64,000 bases of DNA from Sulfolobus sp. A20 (GCF_001719125.1 NZ_CP017006.1:558001-622000), one strand, 5' to 3'; positions 42,313-51,618 are shown, counted from the stretch's first letter. The notes: generated by a model from the sequence alone, not told the origin. Translations and numbers: made by a program.

Positions 42313-43124
42313 GTTTTTCTAAGCCACTCCGCGTATTTCTTGTACTGCTCTTTCGTGATACCAAATAGCGAAACGTAGTGTTGGGTCAGTACGCGTGTAG
42401 GTTTTCGACCTTGTATGAAGTCTATGACGTCGAAGGGTATGCCTAAGCTAGCCATCTGCGTTGAAACAAACTTACGGAAGTATTTAATGGCGACGGCGTC
42501 TTTATGACGTCTCTCAAAGTCGTGAATGGCGTAACGTGTGATATCTACCTTTCTTAGCGGAGTGGCATGGAACAAGTAGTAACTACCCTTATACCCTCTA
42601 GTCCACGCGAGTGGGTAGTAACATATGTCGCCCTCACAGACGTCACGTTCTGGCTCTGATAACGCCTTCAGTATCTCGCTTAACCTAGCCCCACTCTCTA
42701 ACGCCAGACGGTAGACGAGATACACGTTTTCGCTATACTCTTTAGCCAACATTAGCGTTTTTCGCACTTCTTCTAACGTAGGCACATATAGGTCGGGGTT
42801 TGAACGCTTTACCTTAATAACGCTCAATATTTTATCGCGGAAGTCCTCAGTGATTATCCCCTCTTCGGCGAGGAACTTGGCGAAAAGCCTTATAGCCTTC
42901 CTGTCGTTATTTGTGTCGCCGTAAGACAGAACGCCAGATATATAGCTCTTCGCAGTCGCCTCTGAGATTTTTCGTTTAGTTAGCAACCATTCATAGAACG
43001 CCTTAACGTTACCGGAAGTGGCGAATTGGCGTAAATTGGTAACTAACGCTATTTTACGCCTCTCAAAGTCGATTTTTCGTCCTGCGGAGCCAGAGGTCCC
43101 GGGTTCAAGTCCCGGCGGGTCCGC
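42300..43124 (-). CDS. SSV-type integrase, C-terminal catalytic fragment int(C)
   Basis: The frame is open through attR, reading [15 protein letters not shown] then [20 protein letters not shown] before the first canonical start (TTG 42986). Joined to int(N), the protein would be about 338 residues, near the size of SSV1 integrase. Catalytic tyrosine-recombinase residues: the Arg of [20 protein letters not shown], the [15 protein letters not shown] region, the [11 protein letters not shown] with the His/Arg box and the nucleophile Tyr just after. It should not be expressed as a whole while integrated. Confidence 0.93.
   Translation of the reverse strand, partial: ADPPGLEPGTSGSAGRKIDFERRKIALVTNLRQFATSGNVKAFYEWLLTKRKISEATAKSYISGVLSYGDTNNDRKAIRLFAKFLAEEGIITEDFRDKILSVIKVKRSNPDLYVPTLEEVRKTLMLAKEYSENVYLVYRLALESGARLSEILKALSEPERDVCEGDICYYPLAWTRGYKGSYYLFHATPLRKVDITRYAIHDFERRHKDAVAIKYFRKFVSTQMASLGIPFDVIDFIQGRKPTRVLTQHYVSLFGITKEQYKKYAEWLRKTDPV
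43081..43124. repeat. Attachment site attR (44 bp)
   Basis: Exact copy of 38805-38848, comprising the 3' half of tRNA-Arg but lacking the 5' half, so it is not a tRNA gene. It keeps the integrase reading frame on the minus strand. Confidence 0.95.
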
Positions 43125-43466
43125 GAATTTACGATTAATTGAAAATTAGTCTTTACTATGCTCTTAATTTAACACTCATGTAAAACCTTTATATTGAGGT
43201 AGAACTACATTTAGAGGTTAGTAAATATATTGTAAGTGATGGAAAAACTATTCCCTAATGGTACCTTGAAAGGACAGGAGTCATATAATTATTTATGATT
43301 ATCCTCTTTTTGCCTCTTAACTAATTAGCGTTGATACGACACTTAGCACTTACTGCTCCTAGTATATATATTGCAAATAGTTATTTAGTTTAGACTAATT
43401 ATAGACGTAAATGCTATTTGCATGATGAAGACTAACATTATTCACGTGCAAAGGAAGATGGAGAAA
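43125..43466. other. AT-rich intergenic stretch right of the element
   Basis: No supported gene, RNA or clear repeat. It holds several short TATA-like stretches (for example TATATATTG near 43370) and no further copy of the att. It corresponds to what lay directly downstream of tRNA-Arg before integration. Confidence 0.5.
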
Positions 43467-44588
43467 TCACATTTCTTTTTTTCTTGATAGGAAGAAAATA
43501 ACCCATACGACTAGATTAATTATACTAAATAAACTAAGGGAATAAGCTCCAAGTATGGGATAAAAAAGGGCAGTAAACCCATCAGCTATTAAGGTGGAAA
43601 CATCAGTGATCGTAGCCAAAACACCGCTTTCTACTACTGGATAATCAGACCTAGACATCATATTACCTATCATAATAGGCCATACTATTGAATTACCTAC
43701 TTGAGAAAATATACCATAAGCTACCAACACGTAAAGTTGGGGAGTTAAGGGGAATAGAAACTCACTAATCGTTGCAATAGTTACACCTAACACTAAATTA
43801 AACGATATTTTACTTTTAGGAAAATACAAAGGAATTATGGAGCCAGCCACGTTAGCGAGTATAAATGATACACTAAACCAACCCGCGGAACTAACTTTAC
43901 TAAAGATTAATGGTTCAATTAAACCCCCAACAGTGGCTAAAGACATACTAAGCATGAATGAAAGTAGAAAGAATGGAGAAAAGGCACTAAAGACCTTTCT
44001 TACCTCTAGAATGCTGGGCTTTGATACTTTTCCTTTCTTTGTATCTAGAGCAAATATCAAAGGAATACAGATTAACCAAACTATTAATGAGGCCAGAAAG
44101 AGATCGTTTATACCTTTCAAGAGAAATAAAAGGATTAATATGGTTATTAAACTTCCCACTACGTATCCAAGGAACTTAGAAGAGATGAAAAAATTAGCCC
44201 TTTGATACCTTGAAGATAAGTTTGGTTCGGAATAAGAAAAGAAGATTGCATTTAAGAAGAGGAGTAGAGAGGTTACGAGCCCATTTATTGCTCCAACTAA
44301 TGCAACGACTACTATATTGAGGGGAAGTAACTTAAAAAAGAGAATCCACGAGAGGATTGCTTGATAAGCAAAGGCTATAAAGAGTGATGATTTAGGTCTG
44401 TTTTTTAATACTTCAGCAATAAAAGGTGAAACTGCAGCTCTAAGACTTACGCTCGCAGTGGAAAATATAAATGAGTATTCTGCACTCCTTAAATAATATT
44501 CGAAATATACGGGCAAGTAAAAGTACTGAGAAGATGCTACATTTATGGAAATAAGTAAAATGTAAGATATTATATCATTACGCCTCAT
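43467..44588 (-). CDS. Major facilitator superfamily-type transporter
   Basis: A 373-residue membrane protein with about eleven to twelve hydrophobic helices in two halves (SYILLISINVASSQYFYLPV at the start, central loop DTKKGKVSKPSILEVRK around residue 180). The two-half layout with a polar middle loop is typical of MFS carriers, but the signature between helices 2 and 3 is weak (EVLKNRPKSSL). Substrate unknown. Confidence 0.75.
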   Translation of the reverse strand: MRRNDIISYILLISINVASSQYFYLPVYFEYYLRSAEYSFIFSTASVSLRAAVSPFIAEVLKNRPKSSLFIAFAYQAILSWILFFKLLPLNIVVVALVGAINGLVTSLLLFLNAIFFSYSEPNLSSRYQRANFFISSKFLGYVVGSLITILILLFLLKGINDLFLASLIVWLICIPLIFALDTKKGKVSKPSILEVRKVFSAFSPFFLLSFMLSMSLATVGGLIEPLIFSKVSSAGWFSVSFILANVAGSIIPLYFPKSKISFNLVLGVTIATISEFLFPLTPQLYVLVAYGIFSQVGNSIVWPIMIGNMMSRSDYPVVESGVLATITDVSTLIADGFTALFYPILGAYSLSLFSIINLVVWVIFFLSRKKEM

Positions 44589-44803
44589 AAAATTTTATCT
44601 ACATGAAGTCATAAAACTTTTTCTTTGCAATAAGTTGAGTAGTTAAGAATAATTTTCATACTTAAATCTTAGCAATTGATAACTCTATAAGAATAATTAC
44701 AGAATACAAGTTTTTATAATAAATCAAGGTGGTTAGTCTAAAAGCTCTTTCGTGAATTATAATGAGACTAACTTTTATTGGTTAACTATAAAAAGTAAAG
44801 TAG
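44589..44803. other. Promoter-containing gap before the HxlR gene
   Basis: An inverted repeat GTTAGTCT (44732-44739) and AGACTAAC (44765-44772) is separated by 25 bp, and TATAAAAAG lies at about 44788-44796, only about 10 bp before the HxlR ATG. The repeat could be an autoregulatory site; this is weak. Confidence 0.35.
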
Positions 44804-45157
44804 ATGAATTCAAATACATTTCGAGAGCAGGAAGAGAAGAAAATTTGCCCAATAGTGGAAACAATAAAGATAATCGGTACAGAACCTAGGTTACTCGTAC
44901 TAAGATATCTTTTTGATGGACCTAAAGGGTTTAATGAATTATTAAGAGAAACGAAACTAAGTTCAAAAACTTTATCCTCAACTTTAAAGTTTCTTGAAAA
45001 TACAGGTATAATTGAAAGAAAAATAGCGAGCACTAGACCGTTTAGAGTCGAGTATGTGTTAACCGATAAGGGAAAAGAATTAGAAAATCTTTTTAAAATA
45101 ATGAAAGACTGGGGAGAGAAGTGGGTTTTAAGATCTGCTGAGTTTCAAAAAAAATGA
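44804..45157 (+). CDS. HxlR-family winged-helix regulator
   Basis: A 117-residue transcription factor. The N-terminal Cys in KICPIVETIKIIG matches the conserved redox-sensing position of HxlR proteins; the winged helix follows (LRYLFDGPKGFNELLRETKL, then SSKTLSSTLKFLENTGIIER, wing PFRVEYVLTDKGKEL). Such regulators often respond to aldehydes, quinones or disulfide stress. Its neighbour, convergent, is a DoxX gene, a common HxlR partner. Confidence 0.88.
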   Translation: MNSNTFREQEEKKICPIVETIKIIGTEPRLLVLRYLFDGPKGFNELLRETKLSSKTLSSTLKFLENTGIIERKIASTRPFRVEYVLTDKGKELENLFKIMKDWGEKWVLRSAEFQKK

Positions 45158-45185
45158 ATAGTATAACTTTTTGCTTACTTCCGAT

Positions 45186-45590
45186 TTAGAGATTTGGACC
45201 TGGCAATATAGCTATTGATCCCGGGCCTAAAAGTAATAATAAGATTGAGCCAGCTAGAAATAAAATATCGAGGTCGTACCCAGGATTTGTAATCGATGGG
45301 AGTGGTTTCTTCATTTTGGTAATACTAGTGATAACCGTACCCAAGAAGAAAAGGGTTAGTATTGAATCTACCAGTACGTAAAACGTTCCCAGTATTACAA
45401 GTATTCCTCCTACGAGCTCTATGAGCATAGAAAGATCCACAAAAATTGTAGGTATTCCTATTTGCTTCATAAATCCCTTTAATTGGATGCTCGTGTTTTT
45501 GTTTATTTTGGGAAACGAATGAGGTATTAGTGATATTCCGAAGAGTATTCTAAATATTAATAAACCTATTGCTTCCAATGTTCCATTCAT
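45186..45590 (-). CDS. DoxX-family membrane protein
   Basis: A 134-residue protein with four predicted membrane helices (LEAIGLLIFRILFGISLIPH, FVDLSMLIELVGGILVILGT, LVDSILTLFFLGTVIT and LDILFLAGSILLLLLGPGS). The LLIFRILFGISLIPHSFPKI start and MLIELVGGILVILG are typical of DoxX/quinol-oxidase-like proteins. Role undefined; possibly redox detoxification together with the HxlR regulator. Confidence 0.88.
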   Translation of the reverse strand: MNGTLEAIGLLIFRILFGISLIPHSFPKINKNTSIQLKGFMKQIGIPTIFVDLSMLIELVGGILVILGTFYVLVDSILTLFFLGTVITSITKMKKPLPSITNPGYDLDILFLAGSILLLLLGPGSIAILPGPNL

Positions 45591-45613
45591 TACTTTATCA
45601 CTTACTCTAAGTT

Positions 45614-45636
45614 TACTTAGTAAAGCATATAAATTA
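45614..45636 (-). promoter_or_regulatory. Palindrome and TATA box of the DoxX gene
   Basis: TTTACT-T-AGTAAA (45614-45626) is a perfect 13-bp palindrome just downstream of a TATA-like AATTTATATGC (45627-45637) on the minus strand, between the box and the expected start of transcription. This is a classical place for a repressor, with the HxlR regulator a candidate. A second palindrome, GTTTCATGAAAC, is at 45688-45699. Confidence 0.5.
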
Positions 45637-45782
45637 GTAAGAGAATTGAAAGCAAGTAAATTACCCTCTAGAAACCAAATTTACTAGGTTTCATGAAACA
45701 TAAAAATTCGGAACCTTGAACTTCGAAAAGTAGCTCATACGCAATAGTTAAGTAAAATATCCTTTATCTATATATTTGGTAT

Positions 45783-46880
45783 ATGATGAAAGAGACTGTT
45801 AATTATCATGAGGAAGTTATTGAAGCTGAATATTCTAGTGAGGGATATGTTATCGTTAATTACGCTCGTTCATATAACTTAAATAGAATACTAGTAAATG
45901 GAAAATGGGTAATTGTAACTGACTTAGGGAAAACAATAAATGAAGTTACTCCTGGCAAAGAATTCGAGCCATGCGAAAGTTATGTTCATACCTCAGTTAA
46001 GATGTGGATAGAAAGTGAAAAACTATTAGAAATTTTGAAAGGAATAGTTGACTCTTCTGATATTGATATAAAGTTAGTAAGCAAGAAGGTTAGTAGAAGA
46101 ATAAATATGCATGATATAAAGGAATGCAAGGAAGAGAAGGTGGTAAATTACGTCAGATATAATGATATGAGCTTTGCATATACTGGTGATCCTCATGATA
46201 TACCGTCAATAATAGAATATTTAAAGACCAGTATAGTGAACATACCTTCAAAAAGATTGTTAACTGAAAGTGGTAGAGTGACCTTCATATTAGATCCTGA
46301 GGTAGCTGGTCACGTTTTTCACCATCTTGTACTTAATTACATGAGGGGAAATGCGCCAGCATTTAAAATTAATGAAAAGATATTTGGAGAAATCACAATT
46401 TATGATAATCCTTTAAATCCTTTTTCACATTCATTTTCATATTTCGATGATGAGGGAGTAAGAACACGGAAGAAGGAACTTATAGGAGATGGGATTATTA
46501 TTAATTATTTAGGTACCTTAACCTCAAAATTTGGCAATGCTGGGAATGCTAGGGGATTATTACCTAAACCCGATTATTTTACACTAGAATTTAAGACTGG
46601 AGATTGGAAACTTGACGAAATGATTCAAGAAAGTAAGGGATCCTACCTAGCAATTGGCGTAAAGAGATCTGAAATGGTCCAAAATAGTGTGAGAATATAC
46701 CCTAGAAGTGTTATAAAGGTTGGTGAAGGTAGAGTATTTATTAGGGAAGTTGCAATTCCACTTCAAGATTTATTAAGTATCGATGCAATTACCAGAGAAA
46801 CTAAGGGGGTATTTATTGATGAAGAGCATGGAGGTGTGATGCCATACATAAGAATGAAAGCGAGAGCAATACTTTATTAA
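45783..46880 (+). CDS. TldD/PmbA-family protein, TldE-like
   Basis: A 365-residue member of the TldD/TldE family, whose pair forms a protease that matures peptides. The family traits are there: [20 protein letters not shown] and [10 protein letters not shown]. The metal-site helix that reads HExxxH in TldD is [14 protein letters not shown] here, so the first metal His is Pro and this is TldE-like, without its own zinc. No TldD partner is in the window. It starts with two adjacent ATGs. Confidence 0.82.
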   Translation: MMKETVNYHEEVIEAEYSSEGYVIVNYARSYNLNRILVNGKWVIVTDLGKTINEVTPGKEFEPCESYVHTSVKMWIESEKLLEILKGIVDSSDIDIKLVSKKVSRRINMHDIKECKEEKVVNYVRYNDMSFAYTGDPHDIPSIIEYLKTSIVNIPSKRLLTESGRVTFILDPEVAGHVFHHLVLNYMRGNAPAFKINEKIFGEITIYDNPLNPFSHSFSYFDDEGVRTRKKELIGDGIIINYLGTLTSKFGNAGNARGLLPKPDYFTLEFKTGDWKLDEMIQESKGSYLAIGVKRSEMVQNSVRIYPRSVIKVGEGRVFIREVAIPLQDLLSIDAITRETKGVFIDEEHGGVMPYIRMKARAILY

Positions 46881-46882
46881 AA

Positions 46883-47467
46883 ATAGCAATTAAAGAGGCG
46901 TACGAAAATATAATTTATAGAAGAAAACCCATTGAATTTTTAGATCTAATAAAAGGAAAAATAGTAGTAGATGTAGGATGTGGCTCTGGACAGAATTGCT
47001 TAGAGTTACAAAAAAGAAGTAAACTAGTTATATGCTTAGATTTAGCATTAAGGCAAATAACTGAAGCAAAAAAGAGAGGTTGCGAAAATCTTATCCAAGC
47101 CGACATGGAGTATTTACCACTTAGAGATTTTTCCATGACCTCACTCTTATACATAGCTTCAATACACCATTTAATGGATCCTCATTTAGCATTAAATGAA
47201 GCGAAGAGAGTATTAAAGGAAAACGGTGAAATTCTAGTTACAGTATGGTTAGTTCAACCAAGGTTTATGTTCAGAAGATACGTATTAACGAAGAGTTACC
47301 TAAATGGTAAAGAGGTCAGAAGATACTATAGATTATACTATCCTAATGAGTTGAAGAAAATAATGCAAAAGGTGGGGTTTAAGAAAGTTAAGTATAAGAT
47401 ATACAGAGTTAAGAGTTTTCTTCCAAACAATGCAATGTTTTATGGTATTAAATCCTTAGCCATATAA
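46883..47467 (+). CDS. Class I SAM-dependent methyltransferase with unclear start
   Basis: The frame that ends at 47467 is open back to 46820 and contains the AdoMet motif [20 protein letters not shown] and [14 protein letters not shown] upstream of the first ATG (47105), so the gene must begin earlier. No ATG, GTG or TTG is in frame there; ATA 46883 or 46910 and ATT 46889 or 46913 are the candidates, with GAGG at 46895-46898. Motif III-like [20 protein letters not shown] and a C-terminal basic domain follow. It resembles Trm9-type tRNA methyltransferases. It follows the TldD-family gene directly. Confidence 0.78.
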   Translation: MAIKEAYENIIYRRKPIEFLDLIKGKIVVDVGCGSGQNCLELQKRSKLVICLDLALRQITEAKKRGCENLIQADMEYLPLRDFSMTSLLYIASIHHLMDPHLALNEAKRVLKENGEILVTVWLVQPRFMFRRYVLTKSYLNGKEVRRYYRLYYPNELKKIMQKVGFKKVKYKIYRVKSFLPNNAMFYGIKSLAI

Positions 47468-48867
47468 GGTCCTTCCTTAACATATCCCTTCTTTCTATAA
47501 TACTCCCTCGCGCCAATTCCCGATAGCACCAAAATCTTCTTGGCGTCGAATTCCTCCCTAGATATCCTCTCAGCTTCACTTAGTAACTTACTACCATAAC
47601 CCTTATGTTGGAATCCAAAATCATCCCACATTCCCACTGGAACTTCAATGCCATAAACGTGTAGCTCTCTAACGATAGCGACTCTTTTGTTTTTTATCTC
47701 ACTTCTATGTGCTTTATCAGAGGGTATCCTTAACCTTAAATAGCCGATTAGGATATTCTGATCATCTTCAAAGGATAAGAATACTTCAGTTCCTCCACTA
47801 GCTTCATATACTTCCTTATTTAACCTTATTTTATCATCATGAGGCGTTAATCCTTTATGTTGCCACACCATTCCTACTTCCCTATACCTTATCTCATTTA
47901 TCATAATTCCCTTTTCAATAGCCCTCTTCTCCACTAATTCCCTTAAGTTACCTTTCCTATTACCATCTAAGATTATGGTTGCTGGAATGTCCCTTTGAAT
48001 TCTCATTACTCTAACCCACTTTGGAATATATCTATACATTTCTGATATCAGTTCTACTAAAGTATCAGTGTCATAAGGCTTATAAAGACCCCTCTTCCAT
48101 AAGTGTACTAAAGGAGCTGTCTCGACTACTAACGTGGGATAAATCTTCAGCATGTCTGGTCTAAAAGAGGGATCTTGGAAAATGGTCTTAAGTGCTTCTA
48201 AATCCTTATCCGGATCTGATTTAGGCAAGCCTAACATTAAGTGATATACAACTTTAAAGCCAGCGTCCTTTAATATTCTGGTAGCTTCAATTGAGTCATT
48301 TACTGAATGTCCTCTGTTCGTAAACCTTAATATATCATCATAAATAGTTTGAACCCCTAATTCCACTTTAGTAGCTCCTAATCTTAGTAGTTGATCAGTG
48401 TGAGGTTCTTTAGCCCAATCGGGTTTAGTCTCAACCGTCATTCCTACACATCTAACACTTGCATTTTCGTTCCTTAATTGGGCATCTTCTAAATAAGTAA
48501 AAGTTTTTTTATTGGCTTCTGGGAACTGATTCATCCCCTCTAGAGCTTGCGTTACAAACCACTCTTGATAGTCCAAGGGCATAGCCAAGAACGTACCGCC
48601 CATGATTATCAATTCAACTTTACTAGGCGTGTGCCCATTTTCAACGTATTGCTTTAGTCTAGATTGAACTTGATAAAAAGGGTCATAATTATTTTCTACA
48701 GCTCTCATTAACGTGGGTTCCCTTCCATAATAACTTTGAGGAGTTCCTACTTCAACTCCACCCGGGCAAAATATGCACTTTCCGTGAGGGCACGGATAAG
48801 GATGCGTCATTACCGCTACTATAGTTACTCCAGATAACATTCTCGTTGGCTTTCTTATTACTTGCAT
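47440..48867 (-). CDS. Elp3-type radical SAM tRNA acetyltransferase
   Basis: Elp3 modifies wobble uridine of tRNA (cm5U family) using acetyl-CoA and AdoMet. The radical SAM part shows [20 protein letters not shown] with three cysteines (about residues 21-40), and the C-terminal GNAT domain has [22 protein letters not shown] and [15 protein letters not shown]. The start ATG 48867 has a stop two codons upstream, so the protein (475 residues) lacks much of the N-terminal tRNA-binding extension of other archaeal Elp3. It overlaps the methyltransferase gene by 28 bp. Confidence 0.93.
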   Translation of the reverse strand: MQVIRKPTRMLSGVTIVAVMTHPYPCPHGKCIFCPGGVEVGTPQSYYGREPTLMRAVENNYDPFYQVQSRLKQYVENGHTPSKVELIIMGGTFLAMPLDYQEWFVTQALEGMNQFPEANKKTFTYLEDAQLRNENASVRCVGMTVETKPDWAKEPHTDQLLRLGATKVELGVQTIYDDILRFTNRGHSVNDSIEATRILKDAGFKVVYHLMLGLPKSDPDKDLEALKTIFQDPSFRPDMLKIYPTLVVETAPLVHLWKRGLYKPYDTDTLVELISEMYRYIPKWVRVMRIQRDIPATIILDGNRKGNLRELVEKRAIEKGIMINEIRYREVGMVWQHKGLTPHDDKIRLNKEVYEASGGTEVFLSFEDDQNILIGYLRLRIPSDKAHRSEIKNKRVAIVRELHVYGIEVPVGMWDDFGFQHKGYGSKLLSEAERISREEFDAKKILVLSGIGAREYYRKKGYVKEGPYMAKDLIP

Positions 48868-49187
48868 TATTCTTTACCTTTATGTCAGAGCTTATTATTT
48901 TTTAAGGAAGCAAAGTTACTTTCTTAATGTTTCGTTATGTTTGATCTGATCTCCTCTATGCTCTAAGGCGAAACAAAATATTTTATTGCTAAAAGGTCAC
49001 TTGTTCCTTTTCTAACTTTTCTCCCTTAGAAGGTTCTCCTCATCGATTCTCGTCTAAGGGATAATCGAGAGGCTCAGAAAACTCCCTCCTATTGTTAGGA
49101 AATAAATACTTTACAATCCCGCCTTTAAGGGAGAGGCTTTCTTCATTTTGTAAAACTTTTATTCTAAGTTTGATAACTCACTATCGA
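48868..49187. other. Intergenic gap with two alternative stems
   Basis: About 320 bp without a recognised gene. CCCTTAGA (49023-49030) pairs with TCTAAGGG (49053-49060). Within it, ATTCTCG (about 49046-49052) can instead pair with CGAGAGG (about 49065-49071), so the two folds exclude each other. AAGGGAGAGG recurs near 49127. A promoter for the HAD gene (TATA-like in TAAAACTTTTATTC, about 49151-49164) is at the right end. A small RNA is possible. Confidence 0.35.
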
Positions 49188-49814
49188 ATGAAAGCTGTTA
49201 TATTTGATTTAGATGGAACTTTAGCAAATACTGAAGAAATCCATAGAGAAGCATGGGAGTTAGCGTTGGAGAGATTAGGATTTAAAGTTAACGTGGATAT
49301 AAGGCAACTCTTAGGCAAGAAAACTATTGACATAGCTCGGATTTTGGTAGGGAATGAAAACGCTGAAAGATTAGCCTTAGTTAAAACTCAGATTTATTCA
49401 GAGCTAATAAAGATAAAAGCTAAACCTAAGCCTTGCGCAATTGATTTAATAGGGAAGCTTAAAGAGAAAGATATTAAGATTGCTGTAGTGACATCATCTA
49501 TGAGATCTTCAGCAACTGAAGTACTAGAAATTATCAGAGTTAAACCAGATGTTTTGGTCGCCGGGGATGATGTAAAAATCGGTAAACCAAATCCTATGCC
49601 GGTAATTAAGGCTTTGGAATTGATTGGTTCTGAACCTAAAGACGCAATAGGAATTGGGGATACAATTTATGATGTAATGGCATATCACTCTGCAGGTATT
49701 AAGAAGATATTTCTAGTTAAAAGTAGTGTGCCAGTTAATGAAGATGAAATTAAGAGATATGATGCAATGATTTTGCACACTTTATGTGAATTGGTTTTTA
49801 AAAATACATTATAA
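49188..49814 (+). CDS. HAD-superfamily hydrolase, beta-phosphoglucomutase/phosphatase-like
   Basis: A 208-residue HAD hydrolase. I chose the ATG at 49188 because KAVIFDLDGTLANTEEIH, with the nucleophile Asp, begins there; a longer frame upstream lacks support. Motif II is VTSSMRS, motif III Lys in IGKPNP, motif IV IGIGDTIYDVMAY. The helical cap (HREAWELALERLGFKVNVDI) is a class C1 type. Probably leaderless. Substrate unknown. Confidence 0.88.
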   Translation: MKAVIFDLDGTLANTEEIHREAWELALERLGFKVNVDIRQLLGKKTIDIARILVGNENAERLALVKTQIYSELIKIKAKPKPCAIDLIGKLKEKDIKIAVVTSSMRSSATEVLEIIRVKPDVLVAGDDVKIGKPNPMPVIKALELIGSEPKDAIGIGDTIYDVMAYHSAGIKKIFLVKSSVPVNEDEIKRYDAMILHTLCELVFKNTL

Positions 49815-49901
49815 AAATAATGATTACATATATCTCTTCATTTTATCGAAAGCAAGATTTTTAAATGTGGTAAATGAGAATATATTTAAAGGGGTATTAG
49901 A

Positions 49902-50198
49902 ATGCTTGGTAGTCCATATGATTGGATAATAATACTTGTTGTGGTAGCTGTGGTGTTCTTCGGTGCTTCAAAAATACCGGAGATATTTAGATCAATGGGT
50001 AGGGCTGTTGGAGAGTTTAAGAAGGGTAGGATTGAATCTGAATTAGAATTGCAACAAATGCAACAAGCTTTCACTCAACAGTCTTTAAACCAACCATTGG
50101 TAAAGCAAGAGCCTCAAGATAAGGCTAAAGAATTAGAACAAAAAATTCAGGAACTACAAAAACAGTTAGATGAGTTAAAGAAGCAGTCCAATAAATAA
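49902..50198 (+). CDS. tatA: Sec-independent translocase subunit TatA
   Basis: A 98-residue Tat subunit: a short membrane helix DWIIILVVVAVVFFGASKIP, the amphipathic helix after the hinge (EIFRSMGRAVGEFKKGRIES) and a long Gln/Glu/Lys-rich tail. It exports folded proteins with twin-arginine signals. A second TatA-like gene and tatC follow. Confidence 0.92.
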   Translation: MLGSPYDWIIILVVVAVVFFGASKIPEIFRSMGRAVGEFKKGRIESELELQQMQQAFTQQSLNQPLVKQEPQDKAKELEQKIQELQKQLDELKKQSNK

Positions 50199-50250
50199 TA
50201 ATCTTCTAAAGTCACATATTTTTTGAAAATAATAATTAAGGGGGAGAGTA

Positions 50251-50574
50251 ATGCTTAACAATGTAAATGACTTCCTAGTAGTGTTAGTAGTATTCGTATT
50301 ATTAATGGCTGGGCAAAAAGACGTAGGAAATACTGCGAAATCAATAGGGAGATTTATAGGAGAATTAAAGAAAAGACAAGAGGAGTTTAGAACTGAACTA
50401 ATGAGAGAACTAAATTCAGCTTCATTAGAAGATGAAAAAGTTAACATCCCCACTAAATATGTCAAAAGTGTAAATAATACAAATAATGATGAAAAAGTTA
50501 AAGAAATAGAGATGAAAATAAGACAGCTCCAAGAGGAACTGAAAAGGTTGAAGAACGATGGTGGAAAGAACTAA
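50251..50574 (+). CDS. Second TatA/TatB-like protein
   Basis: A 107-residue protein with a TatA layout: membrane helix NDFLVVLVVFVLLMAG, hinge QKDVGNTAKSIGRF, and an amphipathic helix FIGELKKRQEEFRTELMREL. The usual hinge FG/GP is weak (AGQKDVG), so it may play a TatB-like role. Preceded by AAGGGGGAG as ribosome site. It overlaps tatC by 17 bp. Confidence 0.82.
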   Translation: MLNNVNDFLVVLVVFVLLMAGQKDVGNTAKSIGRFIGELKKRQEEFRTELMRELNSASLEDEKVNIPTKYVKSVNNTNNDEKVKEIEMKIRQLQEELKRLKNDGGKN

Positions 50575-51430
50575 AGAAGAATATATGGAGGAGAAGCCTT
50601 TAATCGAACACTTAAGAGAGTTAGCATACAGATTAAGACGAATGTTAATATCATTATTTGTTACTTTCTTGATTTATTTCATGATTGGTATCCAAACTGT
50701 TGAAATTAATCTCCCTTTTCCCTTTTTTGGGTTAAAGGTTTTACCAGCTATAGTACCTTTTCCTTATCCATCCTTATTTGATAGTATATCCGTTCAGCTC
50801 ACTCAAATTTTTATATATAATGAGCTCCCAAAGGGCGTAAAATTAATAATAATAAATTTATTTGACCCGCTATTTGCTTCATTTTATATTTCTTTATATC
50901 TAGCATTGTTCACTTCAATACCTATTATAATAAGGGAGATCTGGGCGTTTGTGTCTCCGGGTTTATACGAACATGAGAAAAGAACGGTGAGAAATATAAT
51001 AGTTCCTGGTTTTATATTGTTTGGACTAGGCTCTTCCTTTGCGTATTTCATTATGATACCTTTGATGTTAAGAATAATCCTCCTATATGCTGATTCATTA
51101 GGTTCAGCTGTTGAGCCAACATTAGGATTAAGATCATTTGTATCGACAGTTATGACTTTAATGATGGCTACCGGACTATCATTTGAGCTTCCACTGATAA
51201 TGGTTATGTTAACTTCGATAGGCTTAGTGAAATCCACTACATGGATGAAGAACTGGAGATGGGGAGTTCTAGTCTCTTTTATAATAGCCTGGATCATTTC
51301 ACCAGGGACTACGGGTGGAATAATGGAAACCATAATAGGCTTGACTCTTTCATCATTATATTTTGTGGGAGCTATAGTTACTAGAAGCTTGGAAAATAAG
51401 CGTAAAACAAAAACATTAGTTAATAGGTAA
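50558..51430 (+). CDS. tatC: Sec-independent translocase subunit TatC
   Basis: A 290-residue six-helix membrane protein, the receptor for twin-arginine signal peptides. KPLIEHLRELAYRLRRMLIS at the start and WAFVSPGLYEHEKRTVRNII (about residues 129-148) are the TatC signatures; the following helices carry the GLSFELPLIMVMLTSIGLVK motif. The start GTG lies inside the upstream TatA-like gene. Confidence 0.95.
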   Translation: MVERTKEEYMEEKPLIEHLRELAYRLRRMLISLFVTFLIYFMIGIQTVEINLPFPFFGLKVLPAIVPFPYPSLFDSISVQLTQIFIYNELPKGVKLIIINLFDPLFASFYISLYLALFTSIPIIIREIWAFVSPGLYEHEKRTVRNIIVPGFILFGLGSSFAYFIMIPLMLRIILLYADSLGSAVEPTLGLRSFVSTVMTLMMATGLSFELPLIMVMLTSIGLVKSTTWMKNWRWGVLVSFIIAWIISPGTTGGIMETIIGLTLSSLYFVGAIVTRSLENKRKTKTLVNR

Positions 51431-51608
51431 ATTATTATTGTTGACTTATTTTGTTTTTCATCTGACCTTCCTACTCTACCTAGAATCTCAAGCTTTCATT
51501 TTTCTTTTGATTCATTTGTTGAAATTTAGCTATTTGGATTATTCTAAAATGAAAGATTTGACGTCATGAATTTACGATATTGATGGATTACATGAGTTAG
51601 TCTACGAA

Positions 51609-51618
51609 AATTTTTTAT
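51609..51618 (+). promoter_or_regulatory. TATA box of the metal/B12 importer operon
   Basis: TTTTTATATA at about 51609-51618 is 25-30 bp before the ATG at 51643, the spacing for a leaderless transcript. Inferred. Confidence 0.5.

Larger units (their letters stand above)
38805..43124. mobile_element. Integrated SSV-type element of about 4.3 kb in tRNA-Arg
   Basis: Bounded by perfect 44-bp repeats (38805-38848 and 43081-43124). Excision would give a circle of 4,276 bp. It carries a split SSV-type integrase, a P-loop ATPase with winged helix, a small ORF, an AbrB-like protein and an iteron-rich non-coding region. No capsid or packaging gene is recognisable. Its codons favour G/C third positions (GCG, ACG, CGC) unlike the AT-rich neighbours. 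It resembles the integration style of SSV viruses and pSSVi-type satellites, but the replication protein is not the pRN-type RepA I would expect. Confidence 0.93.

Noticed and set aside
43081-43124. Second tRNA gene
   Set aside because: Only the 3' half is present; the acceptor 5' strand, D arm and anticodon stem are missing.
43125-43466. Hidden gene in the gap right of attR
   Set aside because: No frame of useful length or similarity was found on either strand.
48900-49100. H/ACA or C/D guide RNA between Elp3 and the HAD gene
   Set aside because: Stems exist, but no box H/ACA or good C and D pair could be placed. Kept only as a structured gap.
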